A DNA stretch of 18,843 nucleotides from an uncultured Collinsella sp. (GCA_938023085.1 CALHDP010000039.1:1-18843); one strand, 5' to 3'; positions 7,771 to 14,755 are shown, counted from the stretch's first letter. Notes: a model not told the origin generated them from the sequence alone. A program made the numbers and translations.

Positions 7771-8925
7771 ATGGTCGAGTGGATTGTTAGGCGCGCGCAG
7801 GGCGATCGTGCGCGTGTGGGCACGTTAGCGGGCATGGTGTGTATTGTCGCCAATGTGGCGCTATGCGCTGCAAAGGGTGCCATTGGTGTGGTTTCGGGAT
7901 CGGTTTCGATTGTGGCGGATGCCATGAACAACCTGTCCGATGCCAGCTCGAATATCGTGAGCGTGCTGGGCTTTAAGTTGGCGAGCAAGCCGGCCGACCC
8001 CGAGCATCCTTACGGCCACGGTCGCTACGAGTATCTCTCGGGTCTGGTCGTGGCGGCACTCGTGCTGCTGATCGGCCTTGAGCTTATCAAGTCCTCGGTT
8101 GAGCGCGTCATCCATCCCGAACCTGTCGAGTTCTCGCTTGCCCTGGTGGCAGTTCTAGTGCTTTCGATGGTCGTTAAGCTGTGGATGGCGGCCCTCAACC
8201 AAAAGCTCGGCGATCGCATTGAGTCCGAGACACTGCATGCGACCGCGCAAGATTCCAAGAACGATGTTCTTGCCACAGGCGCCGTGCTGGCGTGCGCAAT
8301 TGTTTCGCAGGCGACGCACATCAATCTTGACGCATGGGTCGGCCTTGCCGTTGGCGCCTATATTGGCTGGAGCGGTTTTGAACTCATCCAGGATACGGTG
8401 AGCCCGCTTTTGGGCCAGACGCCCGATCCTAAGCTGGTCAAGCACATTCGAGACAAGATCATGAGCTACCCCGGCGTTCTGGGCGTTCACGATCTGATGG
8501 TTCACGACTACGGCCCGGGCAGGAAGTTCGCAAGCGCTCACGCCGAGATGGCAGCCGAGTCCAGCCCGCTGGAAAGTCACGACACGCTCGACAATATTGA
8601 GCAGGCGTTTAGGAACGAAGACGGCATGATTGTCACGCTCCATTACGACCCCATCGTGACCGACGATCCCAAGGTGGCGAGCGTGCGTTTACGCATTAAC
8701 GCCATGGCTCAACAGATCGATAGCCGCCTTTCAATTCACGATCTGCGCTGTGTGCCGGGCCCTACGCACACCAACGTGATCTTTGACTGCGTGCGGCCCT
8801 CGGATCTGCAGATGAGTGCCGAGGACCTAAAACACGAGTTGGCACAACGGGTCGAATCGGAATATCCCAAGTCGGTTGCCAAGATTACGATCGACGAGGA
8901 CTATGTCGGCCATACCCACGAGTAA
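7771..8925 (+). CDS. Cation diffusion facilitator (CDF) family metal exporter
   Basis: A 384-residue inner-membrane metal/proton antiporter. I chose the ATG at 7771, since GGGGGCGG lies about six bases upstream; ATG 7765 is the alternative. The N-terminal about 200 residues hold six hydrophobic segments. The membrane metal site would be Asn53 and Asp57 in helix 2 (DAMNNLSD) with Asp161 and Asp165 in helix 5 (DSKND), an NxxxD/DxxxD pattern reported for some manganese exporters rather than the HxxxD of zinc-type members. HPYGHGRYEYL between helices 2 and 3 is conserved. A cytoplasmic dimer domain follows (about 205-290), and then about 90 further residues ending in HTHE that the usual 300-residue CDF lacks. 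The metal is inferred only. Confidence 0.88.
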   Translation: MVEWIVRRAQGDRARVGTLAGMVCIVANVALCAAKGAIGVVSGSVSIVADAMNNLSDASSNIVSVLGFKLASKPADPEHPYGHGRYEYLSGLVVAALVLLIGLELIKSSVERVIHPEPVEFSLALVAVLVLSMVVKLWMAALNQKLGDRIESETLHATAQDSKNDVLATGAVLACAIVSQATHINLDAWVGLAVGAYIGWSGFELIQDTVSPLLGQTPDPKLVKHIRDKIMSYPGVLGVHDLMVHDYGPGRKFASAHAEMAAESSPLESHDTLDNIEQAFRNEDGMIVTLHYDPIVTDDPKVASVRLRINAMAQQIDSRLSIHDLRCVPGPTHTNVIFDCVRPSDLQMSAEDLKHELAQRVESEYPKSVAKITIDEDYVGHTHE

Positions 8926-8964
8926 GGTCACGCCGATAAAGCAACTGATGCAGAAGGGGAGAGC

Positions 8965-9585
8965 ATGAAGCGCCTATATCTACTCCGCCATGGTCAGACG
9001 GAATTCAACGTCAAAAAGCTCGTCCAGGGTCGCTGCGATTCTCCGCTCACCGATCTGGGCCGCCAGCAGGCACGGGCGGCAGCCGCATGGCTCAAGGCCC
9101 ACGGCGTCGTTCCCGACAAAGTGGTCTCATCACCCTTAGGCCGAGCCATGGACACAGCTCAGCTCGTCGCATGCGAGCTCATCGGCCCGGATGCAGCAGT
9201 CGAGCCCTGCAAAGGCATTATCGAGCGCTGCTACGGCACCTTCGAAGAAGGCCCCCACGACGCCCTCCCCACCGACGTCTGGGATCCGGGCGAGGACCTG
9301 GTCCCCTTCGGAGGAGAAGGAAGCCGCGCGCTGCAAGAGCGCATGGTAGACACTCTCACCGATATCATGGGCGTCGAGGGCATCGAAACCCTCCTGGCAG
9401 TAAGCCACGGCAGCGCCAGTCGCCAATTCATCAAGGCTGCAGCCCCAGAGGGCTTCGAGCTCCCAGCAAAACTCCCCAACTGCGCCATCATGGTCTTCGA
9501 TTTTGACGATACGCGAGAAGAGGACGATACGCCCCAATGCAAGTTCACCTTGCAACAAATTGTGGATCCCCAACAAAGTAATTAG
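8965..9585 (+). CDS. Histidine phosphatase / phosphoglycerate-mutase-like protein
   Basis: A 206-residue soluble enzyme of the histidine phosphatase (clade 1) superfamily, in which a histidine is transiently phosphorylated. Arg8-His9-Gly10 (LLRHGQTEFN) carries the nucleophile; QGRCDSPLTDLGRQQA, VVSSPLGRAMDTA and the second catalytic histidine in AVSHGSASR are all present. Likely activities range from cofactor-dependent phosphoglycerate mutase (GpmB-like) to a broad phosphatase or a CobC-type enzyme; the sequence does not decide. It starts 39 nt after the CDF gene with a strong ribosome-binding site (GGGGAGAG) and is probably co-transcribed with it. Confidence 0.88.
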   Translation: MKRLYLLRHGQTEFNVKKLVQGRCDSPLTDLGRQQARAAAAWLKAHGVVPDKVVSSPLGRAMDTAQLVACELIGPDAAVEPCKGIIERCYGTFEEGPHDALPTDVWDPGEDLVPFGGEGSRALQERMVDTLTDIMGVEGIETLLAVSHGSASRQFIKAAAPEGFELPAKLPNCAIMVFDFDDTREEDDTPQCKFTLQQIVDPQQSN

Positions 9586-9629
9586 CTGAGCGAGCAGAGT
9601 TAAGCAGACATCAACGTGTCGTCTCCCGA

Positions 9630-9766
9630 GCTTGGCAGAGGGGCGGCGAAATATATTAAGTTTGTCGCGAGTTCCGCACGCAAAGGAAAGCACTTAATGT
9701 GCTTTCCGTCTTGCGCAGGACTGTAGAGCAGCAAACTTAATATATTTCGCCGCCCCTCTGCCAAGC
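9630..9766. repeat. Perfect 35-bp inverted repeat enclosing an inner hairpin
   Basis: The arm at 9630-9664 is the exact reverse complement of 9732-9766 (35 of 35). Each arm has a GC-rich outer half (GGCAGAGGGGCGGCG) and an AT-rich inner half (AAATATATTAAGTTTG). The 67-bp centre contains a second perfect dyad, 9685-9693 with 9699-9707 (GGAAAGCAC / GTGCTTTCC, loop TTAAT), extended partly by GCAA/TTGC. No ORF, T tract or clear target-site duplication goes with it. It could be a miniature transposable-like element, a bidirectional transcription barrier, or a cruciform/protein site. It separates the phosphatase gene from the ribosomal cluster. Confidence 0.9.
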
Positions 9767-9825
9767 CCAGGCGACTCCACGCACTTTACCTGCGTAAACA
9801 ATGTGAGTGAAATATGAATCTCGAT

Positions 9826-9850
9826 GGATACGCCCGCAGCCGTGTATACT
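9826..9850 (+). promoter_or_regulatory. Promoter-like motif upstream of rplC, shared with rplB
   Basis: This 25-nt stretch (ACGCCCG...CCGTGTATACT) matches 11691-11715 upstream of rplB at 21 of 25 positions. It ends in TGTATACT, which looks like an extended -10 element (TATACT at 9845-9850). No good -35 hexamer lies 17 bp upstream; TGGATA sits only 14 bp away. The stretch 9767-9825 between the large dyad and this motif shows nothing else I can name. Confidence 0.5.
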
Positions 9851-9961
9851 AAACAGCTGTGTGAAACCAGGGGAGTATTCTGGCTGGACAAAATGCCTGC
9901 TTAATAGGGTTGTCAGGTAGTCCGGACGCAATACAAGGCTGGGGAGCACGTCGTATAAGTA

Positions 9962-10013
9962 GTGGTCCTCTAGGGGCGTACGCTCGGTGGTGTACGCATT
10001 GTCCCAAGACCAC
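9962..10013 (+). promoter_or_regulatory. Structured 5' leader of rplC
   Basis: If transcription begins near the 9845 motif, rplC has an untranslated leader of about 180 nt. Its last part can fold as a stem of GTGGTC (9962-9967) with GACCAC (10008-10013), enclosing a second stem GCGTAC (9976-9981) with GTACGC (9992-9997), and a GGG/CCC pairing between them. The fold ends about 20 nt before the start codon. This position would suit feedback control by a ribosomal protein, but which protein is unknown. Confidence 0.45.
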
Positions 10014-10033
10014 GCGAGAGTTGGGATCATATC

Positions 10034-10654
10034 TTGATCAGCATGATTCTCGGCCGCAAGATTGGCATGACCCAGGTTTGGGACGAGGACGACAACGTCG
10101 TTCCCGTCACGGTCATCCAGGCTGGCCCCTGCGCTGTCTCGCAGGTTAAAACTCAGGCAACCGACGGCTATGACGCCGTCCAGATCGGTTTCGGCGACAT
10201 CAAGGCCAAGAACGTGAACAAGCCCATGGCTGGTCACTTCGCCAAGGCTGGCGTCGAGCCTGTTCGCTTCCTTCGTGAGGTCCGCGTCGAGAACGGCGAG
10301 GAGCACAAGGTCGGCGAGGTCGTCACCGTCGCTGATTTCGCTGATGTCGAGAAGGTCGACGTCATCGGTACCTCCAAGGGTAAGGGCTTCCAGGGTCGCA
10401 TCAAGCGCTGGGGTCAGCGCCGCGGTCCTATGACGCATGGTTCTCACTTCCAGCGTCACCCCGGTTCTATCGGTCAGTGCGCCTATCCTGCGCGCGTCCT
10501 CAAGGGCGTCAAGATGGCCGGTCACATGGGTAACGAGCGCGTTACCGTCAAGAACCTTTCCGTTGTCCGCATCGATGCCGAGCAGAACCTCATCTTGGTC
10601 AAGGGCGCTGTCCCGGGTGCCAAGAATGGTCTCGTCGCCATCCGTATGGCCTAA
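10034..10654 (+). CDS. rplC: 50S ribosomal protein L3
   Basis: L3 is a primary 23S rRNA-binding protein that helps nucleate assembly of the large subunit. The 206-residue protein shows ILGRKIGMTQVW at the N-terminus, SKGKGFQGRIKRW in the middle and GPMTHGSHFQRHPGSIG near residue 140, all diagnostic. I chose the TTG at 10034 because it leaves three residues between Met and ILGRKIG, as in many bacterial L3 proteins; an ATG at 10043 is the alternative. Neither start has a strong Shine-Dalgarno, unlike the other genes of this cluster. rpsJ, normally just upstream, is missing. rplD follows after 46 nt. Confidence 0.95.
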   Translation: MISMILGRKIGMTQVWDEDDNVVPVTVIQAGPCAVSQVKTQATDGYDAVQIGFGDIKAKNVNKPMAGHFAKAGVEPVRFLREVRVENGEEHKVGEVVTVADFADVEKVDVIGTSKGKGFQGRIKRWGQRRGPMTHGSHFQRHPGSIGQCAYPARVLKGVKMAGHMGNERVTVKNLSVVRIDAEQNLILVKGAVPGAKNGLVAIRMA

Positions 10655-10700
10655 GGGCCCAGCCCATTTAGCCCAGCGTCATACCAAGGAGAACACTTAA

Positions 10701-11327
10701 ATGGCAAAGTTTGAAGTAAAGAACAGCGAGGGCAAGAAGGTCGCCGAGGCCGAGCTCGCCGCTGAGGTGTACGGCATCGAGCCGAACATCCACGTTATGC
10801 ACCACATCGTCAAGTGCCAGATGGCCTCTTGGCGTCAGGGCACCCAGTCCGCTAAGGGCCGCTCTGAGGTTTCCGGTGGCGGCAAGAAGCCTTGGCGTCA
10901 GAAGGGTACCGGCCGTGCCCGCCAGGGTTCCATCCGTGCTGCCCAGTGGCGTCACGGTGGCGTCGTCTTCGCCCCCAAGCCCCGTTCCTACGCTAAGCGT
11001 ATGAACAACAAGGAGGTCAAGCTGGCTATGCGCTCCGCGCTGTCCGCCAAGCTGGCCGATGGCGAGCTCGTGCTCGTCGACGACTACGGCTTCGAGAAGC
11101 CTTCCACCAAGGCTGCCGTCGCCATGCTCAAGGCTCTCGGCCTTGAGGGCAAGCGTCTGACCATCATCGTTCGCGATGAGGACGTCAACGCCTACCTGTC
11201 GTTCCGCAACATTCCCAAGACGTTCATCATCACTGCCGACGAGGCCAACACCTACGATCTCGTCAACAACAACGCCGTGCTGATGCCCGCCGACATCGCC
11301 GCTCACTTCGGGGAGGTGCTTGCATAA
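10701..11327 (+). CDS. rplD: 50S ribosomal protein L4
   Basis: L4 binds 23S rRNA and lines the peptide exit tunnel with its extended loop; in E. coli it also represses the S10 operon. The 208-residue protein has the tunnel-loop signature KKPWRQKGTGRARQGSIRAA followed by QWRHGGVVFAPKPRSY. The ATG at 10701 is preceded by AAGGAGAA. The stop codon abuts the rplW start with no spacer. Whether this L4 regulates the leader upstream of rplC is unknown. Confidence 0.96.
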   Translation: MAKFEVKNSEGKKVAEAELAAEVYGIEPNIHVMHHIVKCQMASWRQGTQSAKGRSEVSGGGKKPWRQKGTGRARQGSIRAAQWRHGGVVFAPKPRSYAKRMNNKEVKLAMRSALSAKLADGELVLVDDYGFEKPSTKAAVAMLKALGLEGKRLTIIVRDEDVNAYLSFRNIPKTFIITADEANTYDLVNNNAVLMPADIAAHFGEVLA

Positions 11328-11615
11328 ATGACCGCCCACGAGATCATCATCCGTCCGATCGTGTCCGAGCGTTCCTTCTCCGGCATGGAGCTGAACAAGT
11401 ACACGTTCGAGGTCGCCAAGGATGCTAACAAGTATCAGATCAAGGACGCTGTCGAGGAGATCTTCGGCGTCAAGGTCGTTCGCGTGAACACCCTGACGGT
11501 CAAGCCCAAGACCAAGCGCGTGCGCTATGTCGCCGGCAAGACCCGTTCTTGGAAGAAGGCCATCGTCACGCTGGCCGAGGGCGACACCATCGAGGTCTTT
11601 GGCAACCAGGCCTAA
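11328..11615 (+). CDS. rplW: 50S ribosomal protein L23
   Basis: L23 sits at the tunnel exit of the large subunit, where signal recognition particle and trigger factor dock. The 95-residue protein is of normal length with IIIRPIVSERSF at the N-terminus, EIFGVKVVRVNT in the middle and a basic KPKTKRVRYVAGK segment. Its ATG follows the rplD stop directly; GGGGAGG at the end of rplD serves as ribosome-binding site. It is the last gene of the first ribosomal sub-block: a 179-nt non-coding gap separates it from rplB. Confidence 0.95.
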   Translation: MTAHEIIIRPIVSERSFSGMELNKYTFEVAKDANKYQIKDAVEEIFGVKVVRVNTLTVKPKTKRVRYVAGKTRSWKKAIVTLAEGDTIEVFGNQA

Positions 11616-11633
11616 GACTCGCTGCTGTTGAGT

Positions 11634-11669
11634 GAGCTCATGCCTCCCAAATAGGGGAGGCGAGAGCTC
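11634..11669 (+). terminator. Hairpin after rplW, possible weak terminator or attenuator
   Basis: Two stacked stems: GAGCTC at 11634-11639 with 11664-11669, and inside it GCCTCCC (11642-11648) with GGGAGGC (11655-11661), loop AAATAG. Only a broken T run follows (GGTTTT), so full termination is uncertain; partial termination or an RNA-processing site is equally plausible. Confidence 0.5.
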
Positions 11670-11690
11670 AAGGTTTTGGGCGTATTAAAT

Positions 11691-11715
11691 GGACACGCCC
11701 GGAACCGTGTATACG
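11691..11715 (+). promoter_or_regulatory. Promoter-like motif upstream of rplB, shared with rplC
   Basis: Second copy of the 25-nt motif seen at 9826-9850 (21 of 25 identical), again ending in GTGTATAC. As a promoter it would use TATACG (11710-11715) as -10 element. It sits between the post-rplW hairpin and the rplB leader, as expected if rplB starts its own transcript. Confidence 0.5.
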
Positions 11716-11723
11716 TCCGGTGT

Positions 11724-11791
11724 CATCGCACCCGAGGCAGAACCTCGAATCCCTGTCTGCGATGGCTAACGGATTCCTATTGAAAGGGATT
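11724..11791 (+). promoter_or_regulatory. rplB leader able to mask its own ribosome-binding site
   Basis: CATCGCA (11724-11730) pairs with TGCGATG (11758-11764), enclosing CGAGG (11733-11737) with CCTCG (11743-11747). Separately, AATCCCT (11748-11754) is the exact complement of AGGGATT (11785-11791), which contains most of the rplB Shine-Dalgarno. The two pairings interleave, so they form either a pseudoknot or alternative states. Such an arrangement could switch rplB translation off; this is inferred from complementarity alone. Confidence 0.45.
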
Positions 11792-11794
11792 GTA

Positions 11795-12625
11795 ATGGCT
11801 GTAAAGCACCTTAAGCCGACCTCCGCTGGTAGGCGTTGGCAGACGATCTCCGACTTCTCCGAGATCACCTGCACCAAGCCCGAGAAGTCTCTTCTCGAGC
11901 CCCTGCCCAAGAAGGCCGGTCGTAACAACAACGGCCGCATCACCACCCGCCACCAGGGCGGCGGCGTGAAGCGTCGTTACCGCGTGATCGACTTCAAGCG
12001 CAACAAGGACGGCGTGCCCGCCAAGGTTGCCACGATCGAGTACGATCCGAACCGTTCCGCTCGCATCGCTCTGCTGCACTACGCTGACGGTGAGAAGCGC
12101 TACATCCTGGCCCCCAAGGGCCTCGAGGTCGGTCAGACCATCATGTCCGGTTCTGACGCCGACATCAAGCCGGGCAACGCTCTGCCCCTCGCCGACATCC
12201 CCGTCGGTACGCTCATCCACGCCGTCGAGTTCCAGCCGGGCAAGGGCGCCGCTATCGCCCGTTCCGCCGGTAACTCCTGCCAGCTGATGGGTAAGGAGGG
12301 CAAGTACGCTATCGTCCGTATGCCTTCCTCCGAGATGCGCCGCATCCTCGTTACCTGCCGCGCCACCGTCGGTGAGGTCGGCAACGCCGATCACTCCAAC
12401 ATCGTCATCGGCAAGGCCGGCCGTAAGCGTCACATGAACGTGCGCCCGACCGTCCGCGGTACCGTCATGAACCCTGTCGACCACCCGCACGGCGGTGGCG
12501 AGGGCAAGAACCACACCTCTGGTCGTCCCTCTGTTACCCCCTGGGGTAAGCCGACGAAGGGCCTTCGTACGCGCAAGAAGAAGAAGGTCTCGAACCAGCA
12601 CATCATTCGTCGCCGTAAGAAGTAA
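11795..12625 (+). CDS. rplB: 50S ribosomal protein L2
   Basis: L2 is needed for subunit joining and peptidyl-transferase activity. The reading frame opens upstream at 11720, but the ATG at 11795 has GAAAGGGA seven bases before it and gives the family N-terminus MAVKHLKPTSAGRR. From there the protein has 276 residues, the usual length. GGGVKRRYR, EYDPNRSARIALLHY and the C-terminal NPVDHPHGGGEGK, which includes the conserved histidine next to the peptidyl-transferase centre, are all present. It opens the second ribosomal sub-block, after its own leader, and is followed by rpsS. Confidence 0.97.
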   Translation: MAVKHLKPTSAGRRWQTISDFSEITCTKPEKSLLEPLPKKAGRNNNGRITTRHQGGGVKRRYRVIDFKRNKDGVPAKVATIEYDPNRSARIALLHYADGEKRYILAPKGLEVGQTIMSGSDADIKPGNALPLADIPVGTLIHAVEFQPGKGAAIARSAGNSCQLMGKEGKYAIVRMPSSEMRRILVTCRATVGEVGNADHSNIVIGKAGRKRHMNVRPTVRGTVMNPVDHPHGGGEGKNHTSGRPSVTPWGKPTKGLRTRKKKKVSNQHIIRRRKK

Positions 12626-12657
12626 TTTCGGATACCGAGTTTTAGGAGAAAGCACTT

Positions 12658-12918
12658 ATGAGCAGAAGTCTCAAAAAGGGCCCGTTCGTGGAGACTCGCC
12701 TTCTCTCGCGTATCACCGCGATGAACGAGGCTGGCAAGAAGGACGTCGTGAAGACCTGGTCCCGCGCGTCCACCATCTTCCCCGAGATGGTTGGTCACAC
12801 CATCGCCGTCCACGACGGCCGCAAGCATGTGCCCGTGTATGTTACCGAGTCCATGGTTGGTCACAAGCTCGGCGAGTTCGCGCCGACTCGTACGTTCCGT
12901 GGCCACAAGGCCAAATAG
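12658..12918 (+). CDS. rpsS: 30S ribosomal protein S19
   Basis: S19 binds 16S rRNA in the head of the small subunit next to S13. The 86-residue protein has SRSLKKGPFV at the N-terminus, WSRASTIFPEMVGHTIAVHDGRKHVPVYV in the middle (quoted here by its conserved ends, about residues 34-62) and the C-terminal basic GEFAPTRTFRGH. The ATG has TAGGAGAAAG upstream. It lies 32 nt after rplB and 14 nt before rplV. Confidence 0.96.
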   Translation: MSRSLKKGPFVETRLLSRITAMNEAGKKDVVKTWSRASTIFPEMVGHTIAVHDGRKHVPVYVTESMVGHKLGEFAPTRTFRGHKAK

Positions 12919-12932
12919 GGGGTTAACCGTAA

Positions 12933-13304
12933 ATGGCAACTAAGTCTATTGAAACTGAGGCCACCGAGGTTCGCGCCGTCGCTAAGTACGTGCGTGTTTC
13001 CCCCAGCAAGGCCCGCCTGGTGGTCGATCTGATCCGCCGCAAGCCTGTTGCTCAGGCCTTCGACATCCTCCACTTCTGCGACCGCGCCGTCGCCGTGGAT
13101 GTCGAGAAGGTTCTCCGTTCCGCCGTTGCGAACGCCGAGAACAACAACGGTCTGCGTGCCGACAACCTGGTTGTCGCCGCTGCCTATGTTGACGAGGGTC
13201 CGACGCTTAAGCGCATCCGTCCCCGCGCCAAGGGTTCCGCTTCTCGCATTCTGAAGCGTACTTCCCACATCACCGTCGTCGTTGCTCCTCGAAAGGAGGC
13301 GTAA
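12933..13304 (+). CDS. rplV: 50S ribosomal protein L22
   Basis: L22 spans the large subunit and its beta-hairpin lines the exit tunnel. The 123-residue protein carries a short N-terminal extension of about 12 residues before AVAKYVRVSPSKARLVVDLI. The tunnel-hairpin segment GPTLKRIRPRAKGSASRILK is present. The ATG follows AGGGGGTT; rpsC begins 6 nt after the stop. Confidence 0.95.
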   Translation: MATKSIETEATEVRAVAKYVRVSPSKARLVVDLIRRKPVAQAFDILHFCDRAVAVDVEKVLRSAVANAENNNGLRADNLVVAAAYVDEGPTLKRIRPRAKGSASRILKRTSHITVVVAPRKEA

Positions 13305-13310
13305 AGCTGT

Positions 13311-14021
13311 ATGGGTCAGAAAGTCTACCCCACCGGCTTCCGTCTTGGCATCACCGAGAACTGGCGCTCCCGCTGGTTCGCAGAGAAGGATTACGCTAAG
13401 ACCCTCGGTAACGATCTCGAGATCCGCAAGTACCTCGAGAAGCGTCTTTCCCGCGCAGCTGTCTCCCGCGTCGAGATCGAGCGCGCTGGCGACAAGGTGA
13501 AGGTCATCATCCTCACCGCTCGCCCCGGCGTTGTCATCGGTAAGAAGGGTGCCGAGATCGATACCCTCCGCACCGAGCTCGAGAAGGTCGCTGGCGTCTC
13601 CAAGGGCCAGCTCTCCGTCGACGTTGTCGAGATCAAGCGCCCCGAGCTCGACGCCAACCTCGTTGCTCAGTCTATCGCCGAGCAGCTCGAGGGCCGCGTT
13701 GCCTTCCGTCGCGCTATGCGCAAGGCTGTCCAGTCTGCCCGCAAGGCCGGCGCTAAGGGCATCCGTATCCAGTGCTCCGGTCGTCTCGGCGGTGCCGAGA
13801 TGGGCCGTCGTGAGTGGTACCGCGAGGGTCGCGTGCCTCTGCACACCCTCCGTGCCAAGATCGACTACGGCACGGCTGTCGCCAGCACCACCATGGGCGC
13901 TTGCGGCGTGAAGGTCTGGATCTACCTGGGCGAGAAGCTCCCGGGCCAGCCTGTTCCCAACCCTGCACTCGAGGGCTCTTCCCGTCCTCGTCGTCGTAAC
14001 TCCGAGAGGAGGGGTCAGTAG
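13311..14021 (+). CDS. rpsC: 30S ribosomal protein S3
   Basis: S3 lies at the mRNA entry channel of the small subunit. The 236-residue protein has MGQKVYPTGFRLGI at the N-terminus, a type II KH domain with the loop PGVVIGKKGAEI (about residues 68-79), and the C-terminal domain with GRLGGAEMGRREWYREGRVP. A basic tail (RPRRRNSERRGQ) follows. AAAGGAGG inside the end of rplV provides the ribosome-binding site. The stop codon shares one base with the rplP start (TAGTG). Confidence 0.96.
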   Translation: MGQKVYPTGFRLGITENWRSRWFAEKDYAKTLGNDLEIRKYLEKRLSRAAVSRVEIERAGDKVKVIILTARPGVVIGKKGAEIDTLRTELEKVAGVSKGQLSVDVVEIKRPELDANLVAQSIAEQLEGRVAFRRAMRKAVQSARKAGAKGIRIQCSGRLGGAEMGRREWYREGRVPLHTLRAKIDYGTAVASTTMGACGVKVWIYLGEKLPGQPVPNPALEGSSRPRRRNSERRGQ

Positions 14022-14524
14022 TGCTTGCCCCTAAGCGTATTCTTCACCGCAAGGTGCAGCGTGGCTCCATGAAGGGCCAGGCCAAGGGTAATACCGAGCT
14101 GCATTTCGGCGAGTTTGGTATCCAGGCTCTCGAGGCCCATTGGATCACCAACCGTCAGATCGAGGCCGCTCGTATTGCCATGACCCGCTACATGAAGCGT
14201 GGCGGTCGTGTCTACATCACGATCTTCCCCGATAAGCCCATCACCAAGAAGCCTGCCGAGACTCGCATGGGTTCTGGTAAGGGTAACCCCGAGGAGTGGG
14301 TGGCCGTCGTCAAGCCCGGCCGCATCATGTTCGAGGTCAAGGGCGTGCCCGAGGAGGTCGCTCGCGAGGCCCTGCGTCTTGCTCAGCACAAGCTTCCCAT
14401 CAAGACCAAGATTGTTGCTGCTAAGAACGCTGAGCAGCGCATCGAGAAGGAGATGGCTGAGGAGGCCGCTCTCGAGGCCAAGTGGGCTGCTGAGGACGCC
14501 GCCGCCGCCAAGGAGGAGAACTAA
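14021..14524 (+). CDS. rplP: 50S ribosomal protein L16 with charged C-terminal extension
   Basis: L16 contacts the A and P tRNA sites near the peptidyl-transferase centre. The gene starts with GTG overlapping the rpsC stop by one base, with GAGGAGGGG upstream. The core shows MLAPKRILHRKVQRGSMKG, FGEFGIQALEAHWI and MGSGKGNPEEWVAVV. The protein has 167 residues against about 137 for most bacterial L16 proteins; the excess, from about residue 136, is rich in Ala and Glu (EKEMAEEAALEAKWAAED...) and looks helical. The stop overlaps the rpmC start by one base (TAATG). Confidence 0.95.
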   Translation: MLAPKRILHRKVQRGSMKGQAKGNTELHFGEFGIQALEAHWITNRQIEAARIAMTRYMKRGGRVYITIFPDKPITKKPAETRMGSGKGNPEEWVAVVKPGRIMFEVKGVPEEVAREALRLAQHKLPIKTKIVAAKNAEQRIEKEMAEEAALEAKWAAEDAAAAKEEN

Positions 14525-14739
14525 TGAAGCCCGCAGAGATTCGTGAGCTCTCGGACGCTCAGCTCGTTGAGAAGCTGAAGGAAATGCGCGCCGAGCTCTT
14601 TAACCTTCGTTTCCAGATGGCCACCAGCCAGCTGGACAACACCGCTCGCGTCAACACCGTGAAGAAGGACATCGCTCGTGTCCTCACGGAGCAGCGCGCC
14701 CGCGAGATCGCAGCGGAGAAGTCCGCTGTCGCCGAGTAG
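14524..14739 (+). CDS. rpmC: 50S ribosomal protein L29
   Basis: L29 is a small two-helix protein near the tunnel exit next to L23. The 71-residue product shows MKPAEIRELSDAQLVEKLKE followed by ELFNLRFQMATSQLDN and VKKDIARVLT, the family pattern. The ATG overlaps the rplP stop by one base, indicating translational coupling. rpsQ begins 16 nt downstream. Confidence 0.94.
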   Translation: MKPAEIRELSDAQLVEKLKEMRAELFNLRFQMATSQLDNTARVNTVKKDIARVLTEQRAREIAAEKSAVAE

Positions 14740-14755
14740 GACCTAAGGAGAGAAC

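Noticed and set aside
7647..7790. Short + strand frame starting at the ATG inside the right direct repeat
   Set aside because: It runs through the terminator hairpin, the promoter candidate and into the cation-efflux gene in a different frame; coding is very unlikely.
9694..9891. A 65-residue open frame on the - strand between the phosphatase gene and rplC
   Set aside because: It overlaps the inverted repeat and the promoter-like motif, and has no family resemblance.
9910..10149. A 79-residue + strand frame overlapping the rplC start, considered as a displaced rpsJ
   Set aside because: The translation has none of the S10 signatures and overlaps rplC out of frame.
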